Source: Clostridiales bacterium (GTDB lineage: Bacteria > Bacillota > Clostridia > Christensenellales > Aristaeellaceae). Taken from it: 64,000 nucleotides of DNA. Where the stretch lies: contig SVGY01000003.1 in NCBI GenBank assembly GCA_015056145.1, forward strand, positions 124,001 to 188,000, read 5' to 3'. Under the pieces are notes generated by a model, which was given only the letters and a program-made list of their open reading frames with translations, was not told where the DNA came from and did not search any database. Position 1 is the first letter of the stretch. Each line of letters starts with the position of its first letter. The position numbers and the translations under genes were made by a program. Below are positions 24,579 to 33,271 of this stretch, piece after piece.

Positions 24579-26960
24579 ATGACGCTGGATGAACTGACGG
24601 TGAGAATCAACGTTGTGGCCGATGAGGCGATGGGCTTGCTGGATGGCTTAATCGCAAGGGAACAGCAGCTCAGAAGCAGATTTGGCGGCAGCTACCGGGT
24701 GAATATGGATACGGGGCGTACGGCTGATATGCTCAGGGAATTGGGGCGATTGGCCGAGGAAACCAGCGGCAGCCTGGAAGGGCTTGATTTTGGGCGGGGA
24801 TTTGACCAGGCCCGGGCAAACATACAGCAGCTGGAGCCGGATTTTTCACAATGGCTGCGGGGCAAGTATGATGCTATGCTGGCAGAATTGGAAAGGCAGG
24901 GCGTGACGGTATCCGGAGAAATGCAGGATGTGATGTGGAATGTGCTGAACAATGCCTTTTCCTTGGGAGAGTTTGATAATTTTGCACAGTTGGAAGCGGT
25001 TGTTGAATCTACCCTGACCAGGCTGAGCGAGGCCATGAAGGACCCGGCTCTTGACGGGGCGGTTCAGACACTGGATCGTTACTGGACGCTGATGAGCAGC
25101 GGTATGGACAGGCTCAGCGATGCACAGCGGACGGAAATGTCGGATGCCTGGCGGAAACTGTTTGACGATGACGGCGTGATGGTGGAGATGTTGAGCGATA
25201 TTCCGGGCATTACGGAAAATGCGGCCCAGAGCCTTATGGCCCTTGGACTGAACATGGTAAATGTGGAGGAAGACGCAGGCAGATTTGCAGAAGGAATGCT
25301 GGAAGGGGCACAGGGGGCAGAGGATGCCTCGGAGAGATTTTGGGAGACTGCTGAAAGCGCAGATGATCTGGGTGTGGAACTGAGGAACCAGAGAGCGGCC
25401 ATGCGGGATTTGCTGGGAGAGATGACAGAGCTTGGCAGAAACCGTATCAGCGTTGAAAAACTGAGAGAAATGCGAAGGATGCTGACCCAGTGCCGGGACG
25501 GCAGTGATGAATACAGGGATGCGCTGGTTAATCTGAGAAGAAGGATGAACGAGGCCGGGTTCCAGGCGGAAAGCGCAAGCGAAGGGCTGGAAGGGATCGA
25601 CGATGCAATCGGGGAAGCTGCGGCCGGGGTGTCCGACGGGGCGGAAAGCATCGCCGGAGAGCTTCAGTCAGTGATGAACTGGGCCGCCGGGGCACAGAGA
25701 AGCGTTAGAATCAGCGGAAACGTCAATGTGGATACAGGAGGCGCAGTCTCGGCGCTGAACGGGTTGATTGCAGTGGCACAGCAGGCGATATCCACACTGA
25801 GTACACTGGGAGTGTTGGGCGCTTCGGGTGCAGTGGCGGGCGGCCTGGCTGGAATAAATGGGATCAGCAGCAAAAAGAAAAGCGGCGGAGGCGGAGGTGG
25901 CGGCGGAAAAAGCCGCAGAGAGCAGGAAATAGAAGATTATTATGCTCTGATAGAACACAAGAAGCATCTGGATCAGCTGACGCTGGAGGAAGAGCTGAGG
26001 ATGCTGGAAACCCTTCGCCGCAGATATCAGCTGAATGCAGAAGAACGCATGGAGTGGGAAGAAAAGGTCTACGATGTGAAAAAGGCAATCCGTGAAAGGG
26101 ATGCGGAACAGATAGACCGGCTTTCCGACGGCGTGATGGAGGCCCTGGAAAGGCGCTATGAGACAATGCTGGATCAGGAGACGAAACGGCTGGAAAAGAG
26201 CAGGGACTCCTGGGAAAAATGGTGCGATGACAGCGTTGCTGCCATCCGGGCGCAGATAGATGCGCTGGACAGACTGGCGGAAGCTGAGGAAAGAGAAGAC
26301 AGGGATGCTGAAGAACTGCGGAAGATTGAGAAGCTTCGGCAGGAGATGGAGTACGAGCAGGACAGCTTCAACCGGGAAATGCTGCGGATTCAGCTGGAGG
26401 AGGCTATTGCCGATCGGGAAGAACGGCTCAGAAAGCTGGCTGTTGAAGACCAGAAGGAAGCCCTGCGCAAGGAAATCGAGCTGATTGAACAGAAGACGGA
26501 TGAGCAGCTGAAGGCGCTGGACGAGGAAGAAAAACAGATCCAGGAATATTACGATGAGCGGATGAAAGCAGCCAACCTCCAGGCAGAGGCGGAAAAACTG
26601 ATTTTGAAATCCAATCAGAAGCAGTTGATGGAACTTTTGTACGAATATGTGCCGGAGTATGACGCTCTGGGGCAGAGCATGGGTGAAAAACTGCTGAACG
26701 GCTTTATGAAGAAGGCTGGGAGCATCGCTGGATGGTTTGAGAGTTTCAACAAGGGGATTGCCGAGCTTGAGAAGGACTTTGCAAAGGCATCTGTTCTTGC
26801 TGCGCAAAGCTTCTACGAAAGCCGGGAAGCGGCGCAGAGATCCTCCGGGGAAGTAGTGGTGAACCAAAGCGTGACCTTTAACGAACCGGTGGAAAGCCCG
26901 GGTCAGGTTGCACGGCGTATGGAGGATGTGAACGACGCTTTGGGCCGGCTTTTGGCCTGA
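24579..26960 (+). CDS. Tail tape measure protein
   Basis: 793 residues, mostly long helices and coiled coil (for example MTLDELTVRINVVADEAMGL, then Glu/Arg-rich heptads about 455-700). A Gly-rich hinge lies near 440-448 and a hydrophobic stretch (ALNGLIAVAQQAISTLSTLG) near 390-410. It ends with a typical VVVNQSVTFNEPVESPGQVA tail. It sets tail length, roughly 120 nm if about 1.5 angstroms per residue. RBS AAAGAGGTGAGATAA. No lytic transglycosylase or peptidase insert was seen. Confidence 0.93.
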   Translation: MTLDELTVRINVVADEAMGLLDGLIAREQQLRSRFGGSYRVNMDTGRTADMLRELGRLAEETSGSLEGLDFGRGFDQARANIQQLEPDFSQWLRGKYDAMLAELERQGVTVSGEMQDVMWNVLNNAFSLGEFDNFAQLEAVVESTLTRLSEAMKDPALDGAVQTLDRYWTLMSSGMDRLSDAQRTEMSDAWRKLFDDDGVMVEMLSDIPGITENAAQSLMALGLNMVNVEEDAGRFAEGMLEGAQGAEDASERFWETAESADDLGVELRNQRAAMRDLLGEMTELGRNRISVEKLREMRRMLTQCRDGSDEYRDALVNLRRRMNEAGFQAESASEGLEGIDDAIGEAAAGVSDGAESIAGELQSVMNWAAGAQRSVRISGNVNVDTGGAVSALNGLIAVAQQAISTLSTLGVLGASGAVAGGLAGINGISSKKKSGGGGGGGGKSRREQEIEDYYALIEHKKHLDQLTLEEELRMLETLRRRYQLNAEERMEWEEKVYDVKKAIRERDAEQIDRLSDGVMEALERRYETMLDQETKRLEKSRDSWEKWCDDSVAAIRAQIDALDRLAEAEEREDRDAEELRKIEKLRQEMEYEQDSFNREMLRIQLEEAIADREERLRKLAVEDQKEALRKEIELIEQKTDEQLKALDEEEKQIQEYYDERMKAANLQAEAEKLILKSNQKQLMELLYEYVPEYDALGQSMGEKLLNGFMKKAGSIAGWFESFNKGIAELEKDFAKASVLAAQSFYESREAAQRSSGEVVVNQSVTFNEPVESPGQVARRMEDVNDALGRLLA

Positions 26961-26973
26961 TGGAGGTGAATGT

Positions 26974-27846
26974 GTGCAGAAATTGATTTATCAGAACATA
27001 CTGGGCGAAACGGTGACATTTTATCATGCGCCTTTTGTGCTGCGCCGGGTACAGGGCGTGGGACTGAGTGAAATGCATATCGGTACAACGGCAGGCCAGG
27101 AGCAGCAGGGGGAAAGCCTGAGAAGCATACGCAGGGAAAGCCGCCGGGTGAAGGTAACGCTTCATCTGATGGCAGGAAACCGGCAGGAGATGTACCGGCT
27201 GCGCAGTGAACTGCTGGGCTGCCTGAGCCCTGAAAAGGCTTTTGACGGCCAGAGAAGGGCTAAGCTGATCTATGAGAATGATTATCTGAAAAGATGGACC
27301 TGGGCAACGCCGGAACACGGCCTTGACTGGGGAGAGAGGAAACAGAACGTCCTTCCTGGATTGACGCTGAGTTTTCTTTGCGAAAGCCCGTTTTGGTTTG
27401 GAATGGGGGAAAAGGAAATCGCCTTCAGAGAGGCCGACGGGGGTTTTATTTTGCCTGCGCGGATGCCGCTGCGGCTGGGCAGAAAACAATACGATCAGAC
27501 TCTGTATAATGGCGGACAGATCAGCAGCCCGGTTATGATCAGAATGGAAGGCTGCGGTGAGAAGCCGAAGCTTGAAAATCTGTCCACGGGCAGAAAGATT
27601 GCGCTGGTGGAACCGTTGCCTGTGGGAGATGTGCTGGAGGTGAACACCGACCCGGCAGAGCTGAGAGCGGTGATCCTGCGCCGGGATGGCAGCAGCGAAA
27701 ACGGCTTCGGTTTGTTGAACCCGGAAAGCAGCATATCTGCCTTTGTGCTGGAACCCGGTGAAAACCGGTTGAAGTATACCGCAGGGGGGCAGGGAAGCTC
27801 CTGCAAGGTGCAGGTACATTGGTACGAACGCTTTGAGGGAGTGTGA
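26974..27846 (+). CDS. Distal tail protein (Dit-like)
   Basis: 290 residues, starting at GTG 26974 behind TGGAGGTGAATGT. It follows the tape measure as Dit does. It begins MQKLIYQNILGETVTFYHAP, with RRESRRVKVTLHLMAGNRQE and a C-terminal galectin-like half (FVLEPGENRLKYTA), matching siphovirus tail proteins. It would form the hub to which the baseplate attaches. Confidence 0.85.
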   Translation: MQKLIYQNILGETVTFYHAPFVLRRVQGVGLSEMHIGTTAGQEQQGESLRSIRRESRRVKVTLHLMAGNRQEMYRLRSELLGCLSPEKAFDGQRRAKLIYENDYLKRWTWATPEHGLDWGERKQNVLPGLTLSFLCESPFWFGMGEKEIAFREADGGFILPARMPLRLGRKQYDQTLYNGGQISSPVMIRMEGCGEKPKLENLSTGRKIALVEPLPVGDVLEVNTDPAELRAVILRRDGSSENGFGLLNPESSISAFVLEPGENRLKYTAGGQGSSCKVQVHWYERFEGV

Positions 27847-27856
27847 CGAAGAATAA

Positions 27857-28939
27857 ATGAACACGATCATGATGATGGATTTCAGCTTCCGGCTGATATG
27901 CGAGCTGAGCCAGTACATGAGCCTTACCATCAAGCGAGCTTTTTTCGGCATCGGCGGTTTTCAGCTGACGGTAGAAAGGGGTATGCCCGGATGGGAACAA
28001 CTGGAAGCGAATCGGCTGTTTTATCTGCCGGAAAGGCCGGGGCTGATGCTGCTGGCGGAAAAGGTGAATATCAACAGAAAAACCGTGACTGTCAGCGGCG
28101 TGCAGCTGAAGGGAATCTGCAAGAGAAGAATATGCGTGCCGCCGGTAAAGACGGAGGATGAAAGCGGATACAAAGCCTTTGGTTGGGACCGGTTTACAGG
28201 AGATGCGGAAAGCGCATTTTTTCATTTTGTGGAAAACAATGTGACGGCGCCCGGGGACGGAAAGAGGAAAATGCCGGGCTTTGTGCTTGCGGAAAACCTG
28301 CACAGGGGAGAGGTTTTGCCATGGCAGGCACGCTTTGACCGGCTTCAGGACGTATTGGAGGACATTGGAACGGCCACAGGGCTGGGATGGGATATTCTAC
28401 CGGATTTTTCCCGGAAGCAGTTTGTATTTACCGCTGTGGAGGGAAAAGACCTGACACAGGGCAGCCGGAGAGCGACGCTTTCCCGGGAAATGGGAAATGT
28501 GGAGGACGGCACGGTGACCATTGATCTTAGCCGGAAGAAAGGCACCATATACGCAGGGGGCAGCGGCGAGGACGAGAAAAGGATGATCCTCAGCGTGGGC
28601 AATGCTGCGGAGGGAATCCACCGTTTTGAAGGATGGACGGATATTAGCGGCGCAGAGGATGCGGAGCTGCTTAAAATGGGCGCTGAAAGAAAACTGGAGG
28701 GAGAGAAGAGGACGCTGCAGGTATTGGTGACGGACAGTGGTCTGTGCAAGTACGGCAGGGATTACGACCTTGGGGATATCCTCCGGGTGAAAATGGATGG
28801 TTATGAGATGGATGCAAGGCTTATTGAAATGGAGGAATCCATGGAAAATGGCCTGAGGACGCTGAAGGCAACCTTCGGCGATGCCCCGGTGACCCTTACC
28901 GGAATCCTGAAAACGAGGGAGAAAGGATCGGCAAAATAA
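27857..28939 (+). CDS. Tail hub protein, ReqiPepy6 gp37-like
   Basis: 360 residues with the family pattern LFYLPERPGLMLLAEKVNIN, TGDAESAFFHFVENNVT, then TLSREMGNVEDGTVTIDLSRK and YDLGDILRVKMDGYEMDARL. Such proteins sit at the tail tip as small hub/baseplate proteins, shorter than full Tal lysins. No peptidase domain is apparent. Its stop overlaps nothing; the next ATG follows directly. Confidence 0.8.
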   Translation: MNTIMMMDFSFRLICELSQYMSLTIKRAFFGIGGFQLTVERGMPGWEQLEANRLFYLPERPGLMLLAEKVNINRKTVTVSGVQLKGICKRRICVPPVKTEDESGYKAFGWDRFTGDAESAFFHFVENNVTAPGDGKRKMPGFVLAENLHRGEVLPWQARFDRLQDVLEDIGTATGLGWDILPDFSRKQFVFTAVEGKDLTQGSRRATLSREMGNVEDGTVTIDLSRKKGTIYAGGSGEDEKRMILSVGNAAEGIHRFEGWTDISGAEDAELLKMGAERKLEGEKRTLQVLVTDSGLCKYGRDYDLGDILRVKMDGYEMDARLIEMEESMENGLRTLKATFGDAPVTLTGILKTREKGSAK

Positions 28940-29500
28940 ATGGCCAAGGAGTTTTTCGGTTTTTTTGACAGCATTGCCGGGGATGAACGGGAGTACGACA
29001 GCAACGACTTTTCCCAGATCTTGCAGGCTGTGGTGAAAAACGGCATCAGCAGCCATGCTGCGGATGGATTGAAGGTGGAATGCGACGGGGTTTCGCTGAG
29101 GTCGGTGATTCGGCCGGGCGGTTGCGTGATCAACGGATATGTATATGTTCTTTCCGACGACGGGGGAGAGATGCTTTCCTTTGAACACGTTCCTGCTGTG
29201 GGCAGCCAGCGTTGGGATCGCATTGTGGCAAGGCTGGACAAGGCGGTGGACAGCAGGAAGATCAGCCTGAAACTGCTTACGGGCACGCCTGGCGAGCCTG
29301 CACCGGAGCTGATCAGGAATGAAAGTACCTATGAACTGGCGCTGGCAAGCGTATGCGTCCGCCCTGGCGCTGAAACGCTGACGGACGAGGATATCGTGGA
29401 TGAACGGCCGGATGACGGGCTGTGTGGGTATGCATCGCCGGTATGGTTGAACCAGAACGTCATCAGCGACAAGGAAATTGACGGGATCCTGATGCTTTGA
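28940..29500 (+). CDS. Phage tail/baseplate protein
   Basis: 186 residues starting right after the hub stop codon. DSIAGDEREYDSNDFSQILQ and VNGYVYVLSD-like strands, then VARLDKAVDSRKISLKLLTG, recall N-terminal parts of upper-baseplate or receptor-binding proteins of Bacillota siphoviruses. It lacks the long fibre domain usual for host recognition. Confidence 0.6.
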   Translation: MAKEFFGFFDSIAGDEREYDSNDFSQILQAVVKNGISSHAADGLKVECDGVSLRSVIRPGGCVINGYVYVLSDDGGEMLSFEHVPAVGSQRWDRIVARLDKAVDSRKISLKLLTGTPGEPAPELIRNESTYELALASVCVRPGAETLTDEDIVDERPDDGLCGYASPVWLNQNVISDKEIDGILML

Positions 29501-29512
29501 GGAGGGAAGAAG

Positions 29513-29947
29513 ATGGCTTTTTTGGATGAAAAGGGCTTACGCAGATTTTTTGCGGGGCTGAAGGAACGGTTTGTGAAGAAAGAGCAGGTGATCAACCATC
29601 TGGTTATGGAGGAGGAAGGAGGCGTGCTGGATGCAAGGCAGGGAAAGGCGCTGGATGAAAAGAAAGCGGAAACCTTTGAAATGTCGCTGACGATTCCTTG
29701 TGCAGGGTGGGAGGCTGACGGTGAGGGCTTTGCGCAGACCATTGACGCTGAAGGCTTGCTGGATGAGGATATGCCTTTTGTATGCCTTGACCTAACCGGC
29801 ATGGATGCGGAGACTTTTGCAGAAACCCTGGGCCAGTGGCAACGGGTGAACCGTATGGTTTGCAGTTTGAACAGCCTGACGGCTTACTGCTGCGGAACAA
29901 GGGCTCCGGAAGCGGATCTGAACATCAGGGTGAAGGTGGTGAGATAA
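29513..29947 (+). CDS. Phage tail-associated protein, unknown
   Basis: 144 residues. The N-terminus (LDEKGLRRFFAGLKERFVKK, VLDARQGKALDEKK) is of the kind that heads phage tail-fibre or collar proteins; the rest is acidic and unmatched. RBS GGAGGGAAGAAG. Confidence 0.55.
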   Translation: MAFLDEKGLRRFFAGLKERFVKKEQVINHLVMEEEGGVLDARQGKALDEKKAETFEMSLTIPCAGWEADGEGFAQTIDAEGLLDEDMPFVCLDLTGMDAETFAETLGQWQRVNRMVCSLNSLTAYCCGTRAPEADLNIRVKVVR

Positions 29948-30361
29948 ATGGCAGAATGTATTATGGCTGGCAACGGTTTTGCTGCGTGCGGCGAAGTATA
30001 TGAAATTGTGGAGTTTATTCCGGCGGCATCCTATTCCATGGATGCACAGATTGCGACGAAAATACCTTTTGACGCATCGGCTTTTTATTTCGGCAGGATC
30101 AGCTATATGGGCACTACGGTGGCGCAGCCCAACGGCAATGCTGCGGATGGATATGAGCTCCGACTGACAAACATTTCCATTCAGGGCCTGAATGTGGCTG
30201 CGCTGAATGTGAATGCGGTGATGCTGGCCTTTGCCGAAAACGGCGCGACAAAAGGTGTTCTGGAATACAGTGCACGTCAGGGCCTGGCTTCGGGCGCAGT
30301 GAACAGTTCTTCGCCTGCTGCGGTTACGTTGGGCCCGGTGTGGATGGTACGGAAAATATGA
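29948..30361 (+). CDS. Phage structural protein, unknown
   Basis: 137 residues, directly after the previous stop. Mostly beta and Ala/Gly/Asn-rich (NGNAADGYELRLTNISIQGL), consistent with a small virion surface protein. No family is recognised. Confidence 0.5.
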   Translation: MAECIMAGNGFAACGEVYEIVEFIPAASYSMDAQIATKIPFDASAFYFGRISYMGTTVAQPNGNAADGYELRLTNISIQGLNVAALNVNAVMLAFAENGATKGVLEYSARQGLASGAVNSSSPAAVTLGPVWMVRKI

Positions 30362-30374
30362 GGAGGAGATAAGC

Positions 30375-30659
30375 GTGTTTTTTTGCTTTGGCAATGACGA
30401 CAGGGTGATGATCTGCGCTGAGAAGAGGGTGTTTCCGGAAATGGTGGAGATGGAAGTGCCGGAAGGCTTTGAGCAGGATTATCAGGGAGACTGGAAGCTT
30501 GCAGGGGATAAGCTGCATTATGACCCGCTGCCCAGGGAGCAGCCTGCACCGACGGACCGCCAGCGCATTGAGGCGCTGGAAGAGGAAAACCGCTTCCTGA
30601 AAGAAGCACTGGAACTGTTGCTTTCCGGCGAAACCGAGGAGGCTGAGGGAGATGGCTAA
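30375..30659 (+). CDS. Small phage protein with C-terminal coiled coil
   Basis: 94 residues starting at GTG 30375 behind AGGAGGAGATAAGC. The N-terminal part is compact; the end (RQRIEALEEENRFLKEALEL) is a coiled coil of the type seen in tail accessory proteins. It overlaps the next gene by eight bases. Confidence 0.6.
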   Translation: MFFCFGNDDRVMICAEKRVFPEMVEMEVPEGFEQDYQGDWKLAGDKLHYDPLPREQPAPTDRQRIEALEEENRFLKEALELLLSGETEEAEGDG

Positions 30660-30834
30660 GAAGAATCCGTGGTGGGATAAGGTACTGAGCTTCAACCGAA
30701 AACGCAGGGCTCAGGATGAAAAGGCAGACGATTTTGAAGCCCTTATGCGGGCGCTGCCTCCGGGCCAGGTGAAGAACCTGATGAAGGATGAAGTCTGCGG
30801 CGCAATTATGCGAAAATACGGGTTTGGTGAATGA
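30652..30834 (+). CDS. Small phage protein, unknown
   Basis: 60 residues, basic then acidic (MAKKNPWWDKVLSFNRKRR). Kept because it is coupled to the preceding gene by overlap and has GAGGGAG just upstream. Function unknown. Confidence 0.5.
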   Translation: MAKKNPWWDKVLSFNRKRRAQDEKADDFEALMRALPPGQVKNLMKDEVCGAIMRKYGFGE

Positions 30835-30842
30835 CGGAAATG

Positions 30843-30872
30843 AAGGCGGCCTGCGCTTGGCGGGCCGCTTTC
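30843..30872 (+). terminator. Weak hairpin between tail and lysis genes
   Basis: GCGGCC and GGCCGC flank a short loop followed by TTTCT. It could be a weak terminator or a processing site. Confidence 0.4.
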
Positions 30873-30969
30873 TGACTTGTTGCAGGAAAGGAACGGCTGC
30901 GGAAGGGGTTCATAGAATGAGGGGGAAGAAAGGCTGGAGAAAGCTGTTTCTTCCGGAAGGGTGAAGAAA

Positions 30970-31725
30970 ATGTATGACAAGCAAAGAGTGATAGATATTG
31001 CGCTGGCAGAAGTGGGCTATCTTGAAAAAGCGAGTGTTGCCCTGCTGGAACAAAAGACGGCCAATGCAGGGGGAGGAAACTATACCAAGTACTCCCGGGA
31101 TTTGGCGGAGGTAAGTTTCTTCAACGGGAGAAAGCAGGGCGTACAATGGTGCGCAGTATTTGTGGCATGGTGTTTTTTTCAGGCCTATGGGAAAGCGGCT
31201 GCTCTTTCGCTTCTGAACCAGCCAAAAGTGTCTGCCAACAATGCGGGAGCGGGTTGCAGGCATGCCATGAATTACTTTAAGGCCAAGGGACGTTTCTTTG
31301 CCGGTGAACCACAGGCGGGAGATGTAATCTTTTTTTATTCGGCAGACAGGGCCAGCATTGCTCACATGGGGCTTGTATACAAAAGAGAGGGGCAGCGGGT
31401 TTACACCGTGGAAGGAAACACGTCCGGTGGCAGCGGCGTGGTATCCAACGGCGGAGGCGTGTGGCAGAAAAGCTATTCTCTTGATTATGGGCGCATTGTG
31501 GGATATGGTCGGCCTGATTTTGGGGAAGCGCCTGCCTATAAGGGACAGGAAACGGTGAAAATGGAGGCCCTGTATGATGAATATACCGTTGAAAAGGGCG
31601 ACAGTTTATGGAAAATTGCCAAGAATCTTCTGGGCAGCGGAAAAAGATACACGGAAATACAAACCCTCAACGGGTTGACCGGAGATTTGATCAGGATAGG
31701 ACAGAGGTTGAAAATGCCCCGATGA
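30970..31725 (+). CDS. Endolysin: CHAP amidase/peptidase with LysM domain
   Basis: 251 residues. The N-terminal CHAP-type domain has Cys61 (VQWCAVFVAW) and His132 (IAHMGLVY), the usual catalytic pair. A C-terminal LysM (YTVEKGDSLWKIAKNLLG, about 203-250) binds peptidoglycan. No signal peptide is visible, so export probably depends on the holin that follows. ATG 30970 is preferred over GTG 30961 on RBS spacing (GGAAGG then 9 bases). Confidence 0.9.
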   Translation: MYDKQRVIDIALAEVGYLEKASVALLEQKTANAGGGNYTKYSRDLAEVSFFNGRKQGVQWCAVFVAWCFFQAYGKAAALSLLNQPKVSANNAGAGCRHAMNYFKAKGRFFAGEPQAGDVIFFYSADRASIAHMGLVYKREGQRVYTVEGNTSGGSGVVSNGGGVWQKSYSLDYGRIVGYGRPDFGEAPAYKGQETVKMEALYDEYTVEKGDSLWKIAKNLLGSGKRYTEIQTLNGLTGDLIRIGQRLKMPR

Positions 31726-31746
31726 ACGGGGCACGGAGGAGGTACA

Positions 31747-32199
31747 ATGGAAAAAATCTGGGACAAGGTGATTAAGGGACTGGCGTTGGTCTGCGGCGCC
31801 ATCAGCGGTGCTTTTGGCGGATGGAACATGCTGCTGACGGTAATGACGGCTATGATGGGCATCGACTATGTGAGCGGTGTGATGGTGGCGGCTCTGGGCA
31901 AATCGCTGAAAACGGAGCACGGCGGCCTGAACAGCAAAGTGGGCGCACAGGGCCTTGCACGAAAAGGGCTGATGCTGTTGATCGTGTTGGTGGCTGCATT
32001 GGTGGACCGGGCTATGGGCACGGGAGAGAATATATGCAGGGATGCTGTGTGCTGGTTTTATATTGCCAACGAGGGAATCAGCTTGCTGGAAAATATGAGC
32101 CTTGCAGGAGTGCCGTTTCCTGCAAGGCTTAAAGAACTTTTGGGACACAAAAGAGATGAGAGTGATAACCTGCTGACGGAGAAGAAAACGGAAGAATAA
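31747..32199 (+). CDS. Phage holin (phi-Cph1/TcdE-type family)
   Basis: 150 residues with three or four hydrophobic segments: LALVCGAISGAFGGWNMLL, VMTAMMGIDYVSGVMVAAL and LMLLIVLVAALVDRAMG. The order and the DYVSG/KxGxxGLxRK-type loop match the class of phage holins. It would form the lysis pore for the endolysin. RBS CGGAGGAGGTACA. Last gene of the cluster; the next gene is convergent. Confidence 0.9.
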   Translation: MEKIWDKVIKGLALVCGAISGAFGGWNMLLTVMTAMMGIDYVSGVMVAALGKSLKTEHGGLNSKVGAQGLARKGLMLLIVLVAALVDRAMGTGENICRDAVCWFYIANEGISLLENMSLAGVPFPARLKELLGHKRDESDNLLTEKKTEE

Positions 32200-32207
32200 A
32201 AAGAACA

Positions 32208-32242
32208 ATCCCGTCCCGCAGGATGAAAAAGCGGGACGGGAT
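32208..32242 (-). terminator. Terminator between the phage cluster and uppP
   Basis: ATCCCGTCCCGC and GCGGGACGGGAT form a 12-bp stem. On the minus strand the tail is TGTTCTTTTTATTCTT, so it mainly ends uppP transcription. Confidence 0.75.
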
Positions 32243-32257
32243 CGGATGACGAGGCAA

Positions 32258-33115
32258 TCAACAGGGAAAAACAGAGGCGAGGCTGGCAACCGCAGCGGGT
32301 GCAGCGGGCTGTGCAGAAAGCACGCCGGTAAGCTGAAGGATAATGACCAGCAAACCAAGCAGCGTTACATAAAGGGCGAACCAATTGAGAGAAACCTTGG
32401 AGATGAGCTTGAGGAAAAAACGAATGGCAAGATAGCCGCTGATGGCGGCAACCACCATGCCCACGATGATGGCAGGAAGATCGTTGCCAAGAGTGATGCC
32501 GGATTCGAGGGCATCTTTGCCTTCTACCAGGAGGCTGCCAACGATGGCAGGGGCGCTCATCATGAAACTGAACTTGGCGGCAGATTCACGGCTGAGACGG
32601 CTGGATACGCCGCCGAAAATGGTGGAACCGCTGCGGCTGATGCCGGGCAGCATGCCTACAGCCTGAAGGCAGCCCATGACCAGCGCTTCCAGAAAGCCGA
32701 CTTTATCCTTTTCCACGCCTTTTTGCTGGTTGCGGCGGGAGATGATCTGGGTAAGGATCAGCATGAGGCCGGTTATGAGGAAAAACACGCCCAGAAGGCT
32801 GATGCTGGTTTCCAGATAATCCAGCTGCTTATCGAAGAGAAGCTTGGCAAAAAGGGCGGGCAGCGAAGCGATGAAGAGAAGCAAAAGGGTGCGGTTCTTG
32901 ATGGGGTGAAGGAGCATGTCGATCCAGTCCTTCCAGAAAACCACCATAACAGCAATGAGCGTACCTACATGCAGAAGAATGTTGAAAAGAAGCTGATGAT
33001 CCAGATTCAGGCCAAACAATGCCTGCATGAGGTTGAGATGTCCGCTTGAAGAAATGGGCAGGAATTCAGCCAGCCCCTGGAACAGACCCAGTATGGCGCC
33101 CTTGAAAATGCTCAC
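32258..33115 (-). CDS. uppP: Undecaprenyl-diphosphate phosphatase (BacA)
   Basis: 285 residues, multi-spanning membrane protein. The signature regions PISSSGHL and PGISRSGST are present along with the conserved Glu in FQGLAEFLPIS. It recycles the lipid carrier for peptidoglycan and teichoic acid. GTG 33115 is chosen because AAAGG lies 9 bases upstream; ATG 33124 abuts that site. It borders the phage cluster and shows an otherwise normal host gene. Confidence 0.97.
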   Translation of the reverse strand: MSIFKGAILGLFQGLAEFLPISSSGHLNLMQALFGLNLDHQLLFNILLHVGTLIAVMVVFWKDWIDMLLHPIKNRTLLLLFIASLPALFAKLLFDKQLDYLETSISLLGVFFLITGLMLILTQIISRRNQQKGVEKDKVGFLEALVMGCLQAVGMLPGISRSGSTIFGGVSSRLSRESAAKFSFMMSAPAIVGSLLVEGKDALESGITLGNDLPAIIVGMVVAAISGYLAIRFFLKLISKVSLNWFALYVTLLGLLVIILQLTGVLSAQPAAPAAVASLASVFPC

Positions 33116-33151
33116 AAGAACCATCCTTTCAGAAAAACAAATACTGAACAA

Positions 33152-33180
33152 GTATACACCTTCTGTGCCTGAATGTCACG
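33152..33180 (-). promoter_or_regulatory. Promoter of uppP
   Basis: Minus strand: GTGACA, 17 bases, TATACT. Confidence 0.65.
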
Positions 33181-33242
33181 TTTTTGAGAATATTTCGGAA
33201 TAATTTACAATTTATTCTGTTTTCAGCAGCAGAAATATCGGG

Positions 33243-33248
33243 TATAAT
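33243..33248 (+). promoter_or_regulatory. -10 element of the MBL-fold gene
   Basis: TATAAT preceded by a weak -35 (TTTTCA at 17 bases), 23 bases before the start codon. Confidence 0.5.
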
Positions 33249-33271
33249 GAAAAAAAGGGAGGTGTTTTTTA

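Larger units (their letters stand above)
17765..32199 (+). mobile_element. Siphovirus-like morphogenesis and lysis cluster (cryptic prophage or gene-transfer-agent-like)
   Basis: Twenty-one genes on one strand, nearly all touching or overlapping. The order is short terminase, large terminase, portal, scaffold, capsid, head-tail joining proteins, tail tube, tail chaperone, tape measure, distal tail, hub, small tail proteins, endolysin and holin. No integrase, excisionase, repressor, replication or anti-repressor gene and no attachment repeat was found at either border. The left border is a host protease gene and the right border is uppP. Base and codon use look like the host. It may be a decayed prophage, a phage fragment fixed in the genome, or a gene transfer agent. 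Confidence 0.8.
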
